64,000 nt of DNA from Microbacteriaceae bacterium (lineage in GTDB: Bacteria > Actinomycetota > Actinomycetes > Actinomycetales > Microbacteriaceae): contig JAODMT010000004.1 of assembly GCA_025464975.1 (NCBI GenBank), positions 372,001 to 436,000 on the forward strand, given 5' to 3'. This document shows positions 62,436 to 64,000 of this stretch, one piece after another. A program made the translations under genes and the position numbers. Numbering within the stretch: the stretch's first letter is position 1; each line of letters opens with the position of its first letter. The notes under the pieces are model-generated. The model was not told the origin of the DNA and searched no databases. It saw only the letters and a program-made list of their open reading frames with translations.

Positions 62436-63998
62436 CTACCACTGGATCAAAGGCGTCGGTGCTGGCTTCAGCTCGACAGTGCTGGGCGGCGGCGCATCGA
62501 AGGCGGAGAAGTCGAGGTCGCTGAGGTCGAGCGAGTCCATTACCACCTCGGTTGACTGTTTCTCCGCGGCCCTCGCTGCGCGAAGGAGGGGGAATTCGGC
62601 CGACCATTCTTCGATCTGTCGATCGTCAGTGAAGGGGAGACGGATCCTTACAGGTGCCGGATCTCCTTCGACGCGCATGAAACCTGTCCCAGCGCTCGCG
62701 TACCCGTTTCCCGGGGCTGCGATCGGAATCAGATGAGCCTCTGCGCCTGCATCGGTCGCGCCGTCGCCGAGCACAAGATCGGTCTCGATTTTCGTTCCGG
62801 TTCTGAGCGCTACTCGCATCGGCATGAAATCTCGCAGATCTCCAACCATGTCCTTTTGCGGGGCCTGGACGAGTCCGACGATCAGGACATTGAGGGAACG
62901 CCCCTGACTCGCGATAGCGAGCAGGCCTGCCATGACGTCTTGCGCTCGCTTTTTGTCGGTGTCTAGCTTGGACAAAGCGCTTAGCTCGTCGATCAGAAGA
63001 ATTCGGAGTGGATGCTCGCGCGTCACCGGCGGTTTACGCCCACGGCCCTTACGGGAGTTCATCTCAGTAACAAGTTCGTCGACGAGCTCCGCCCATTCGT
63101 GTGCGGTGGTGGCCACCTTCTCGAACACGCCAAGCGGGCGACCATCCTCGCCAATGGCTTCTGCGCCCTTAGGGTCGATCGCGTAACACTCGACGAGCCC
63201 GGCACGCATTGATGGGACTAGACCGTTGAAGATCGACCACCAGATGCTGCCTTTGCCTGCTCCGGTTTGACCGACACCCAAAGTATGAAAGGTCTGGTAC
63301 TCCACCGGGCTGCCGTCCTCGCGGATAGCGATCGGGAAGGACCGCCACGACTCCGAAGGATCGGTGACCCTGTTTCGGAACCGCTCATTGAAATCCGCGA
63401 GAGTGAGGATGTCCTTGAGGGGGTCCTGCAGGCGGCGGAGCTTGATGGCGCCGCCCTCGGAAGTTCTGTCTTCAAAGCGCCAAATTGTCGCTGGGACCGC
63501 CGGCAGGACCGAGGCCGCGAGCGCCAGCCACTGGGTGCGGCGTTTGACTTTGTCTAGAACGGGTGGCGCACGAAGGACCTCGACCTCCGAGACGTAGCCC
63601 TCGAGTGGATTCACGGTCAGATTGACCGCAACCTCGTGCGAGGGAACGCCCAAGAATCCGGCGATGCTATTGCGAACAGCGAGGGTTTGCGGCTCCAACT
63701 TCCCAACCGTCGCTGTGCGCTGGTACGGAGCCCAGGAGATGAGTGTCATGCCTTGGGATTCTGCAAGTGCCTGAATTCGCGGCGCTGCCGTGGGGGCGGC
63801 ATCCTCGGATAGGTGCCAGATCTGCCGGGGCAGTTCGCCGGCTTCGACCTCTTCGATGCCGATGACCAAGCCGTCGCTTTCGGCAAGTCGTTCGCGCGCG
63901 GTCTGCGCCTCAAGGCTTGTTTCGATCGGGTCGAACACGATTTGTTGGGGGCCGCTGCTGCGCTCGTTGATCACGAATTCGGGCATGACGTGGGCCAA
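62436..63998 (-). CDS. FtsK/SpoIIIE-type DNA translocase of the integrative element, start uncertain
   Basis: About 520 residues, ending in PTPLIQW. Walker A is GVGQTGAGKGS and Walker B is RILLIDELSAL, with the FtsK/TraB-type arrangement (YAIDPKGAEAIGED, SQGRSLNVLIVGLVQAPQKD). One hydrophobic helix lies near WLALAASVLPAVPATIW. AICEs use one such ATPase to move double-stranded DNA between cells. The frame runs to the window edge; the first ATG is at 63986 and a TTG at 63998, and more sequence may lie outside. Confidence 0.88.
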   Translation of the reverse strand: MAHVMPEFVINERSSGPQQIVFDPIETSLEAQTARERLAESDGLVIGIEEVEAGELPRQIWHLSEDAAPTAAPRIQALAESQGMTLISWAPYQRTATVGKLEPQTLAVRNSIAGFLGVPSHEVAVNLTVNPLEGYVSEVEVLRAPPVLDKVKRRTQWLALAASVLPAVPATIWRFEDRTSEGGAIKLRRLQDPLKDILTLADFNERFRNRVTDPSESWRSFPIAIREDGSPVEYQTFHTLGVGQTGAGKGSIWWSIFNGLVPSMRAGLVECYAIDPKGAEAIGEDGRPLGVFEKVATTAHEWAELVDELVTEMNSRKGRGRKPPVTREHPLRILLIDELSALSKLDTDKKRAQDVMAGLLAIASQGRSLNVLIVGLVQAPQKDMVGDLRDFMPMRVALRTGTKIETDLVLGDGATDAGAEAHLIPIAAPGNGYASAGTGFMRVEGDPAPVRIRLPFTDDRQIEEWSAEFPLLRAARAAEKQSTEVVMDSLDLSDLDFSAFDAPPPSTVELKPAPTPLIQW

Positions 63999-64000
63999 TC

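Overview
This is high-GC actinobacterial DNA. Gene order (tig-clpP1-clpP2, clpX, valS, a T-box-controlled type 2 ileS followed by folC and ndk, rne/rng, rplU-rpmA-obg-proB, proA, nadD, rsfS) and protein character point to Microbacteriaceae; the family is an inference. Several genes have a -10-like TANNNT box 6-7 nt before the start codon and no Shine-Dalgarno sequence, which suggests leaderless transcripts, common in this phylum.

Positions 1 to about 45,700 are ordinary chromosome. They hold proteostasis genes (trigger factor, ClpP1/P2, ClpX, an M3 peptidase), a copper-type YcnI/CopC cluster, a BenE-like transporter with no usable start codon at the expected N-terminus, valS, a family 5 oligopeptide/nickel-type ABC importer divergent from a TetR regulator, the T-box/ileS/folC/DUF4233/ndk run, a DsbA-like/VKOR disulfide pair, an RNase E/G, a DUF318 permease/TIGR03943 operon, rplU/rpmA/obg/proB, proA, nadD and rsfS. 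Two copies of a 77-bp element with conserved 21-bp inverted ends and unrelated 35-bp centres lie about 32 kb apart (3426-3502 and 35586-35662).

A tRNA-Ala(GGC) with its terminator (45622-45743) is followed by an excisionase-like gene and a tyrosine integrase running toward the tRNA. From there to the right edge the window looks like an integrative element whose far end lies outside. Its first part is accessory cargo: a 5'-truncated gene, two unknown genes in tandem, a lipoprotein, a 42-residue double-CxxC protein, a protein with six zinc-ribbon (DUF4379-like) repeats fused to a GIY-YIG-like domain, a DUF2510 membrane protein, a serine recombinase, and a 1030-residue polytopic membrane protein ending in a patatin phospholipase domain with a small partner gene. 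Its last part (58.5-64 kb, all minus strand) is a transfer/surface module: an FtsK/SpoIIIE-type ATPase, a secreted Pro/Ala-tailed protein, an L,D-transpeptidase lipoprotein and a pilin-like membrane protein. This resembles an actinomycete integrative and conjugative element (AICE).

The best candidates for an undescribed system are the membrane-patatin operon with its small partner, the zinc-ribbon-array/GIY-YIG protein, and the 77-bp repeat family. Everything here comes from reading the sequence; no database search was run.
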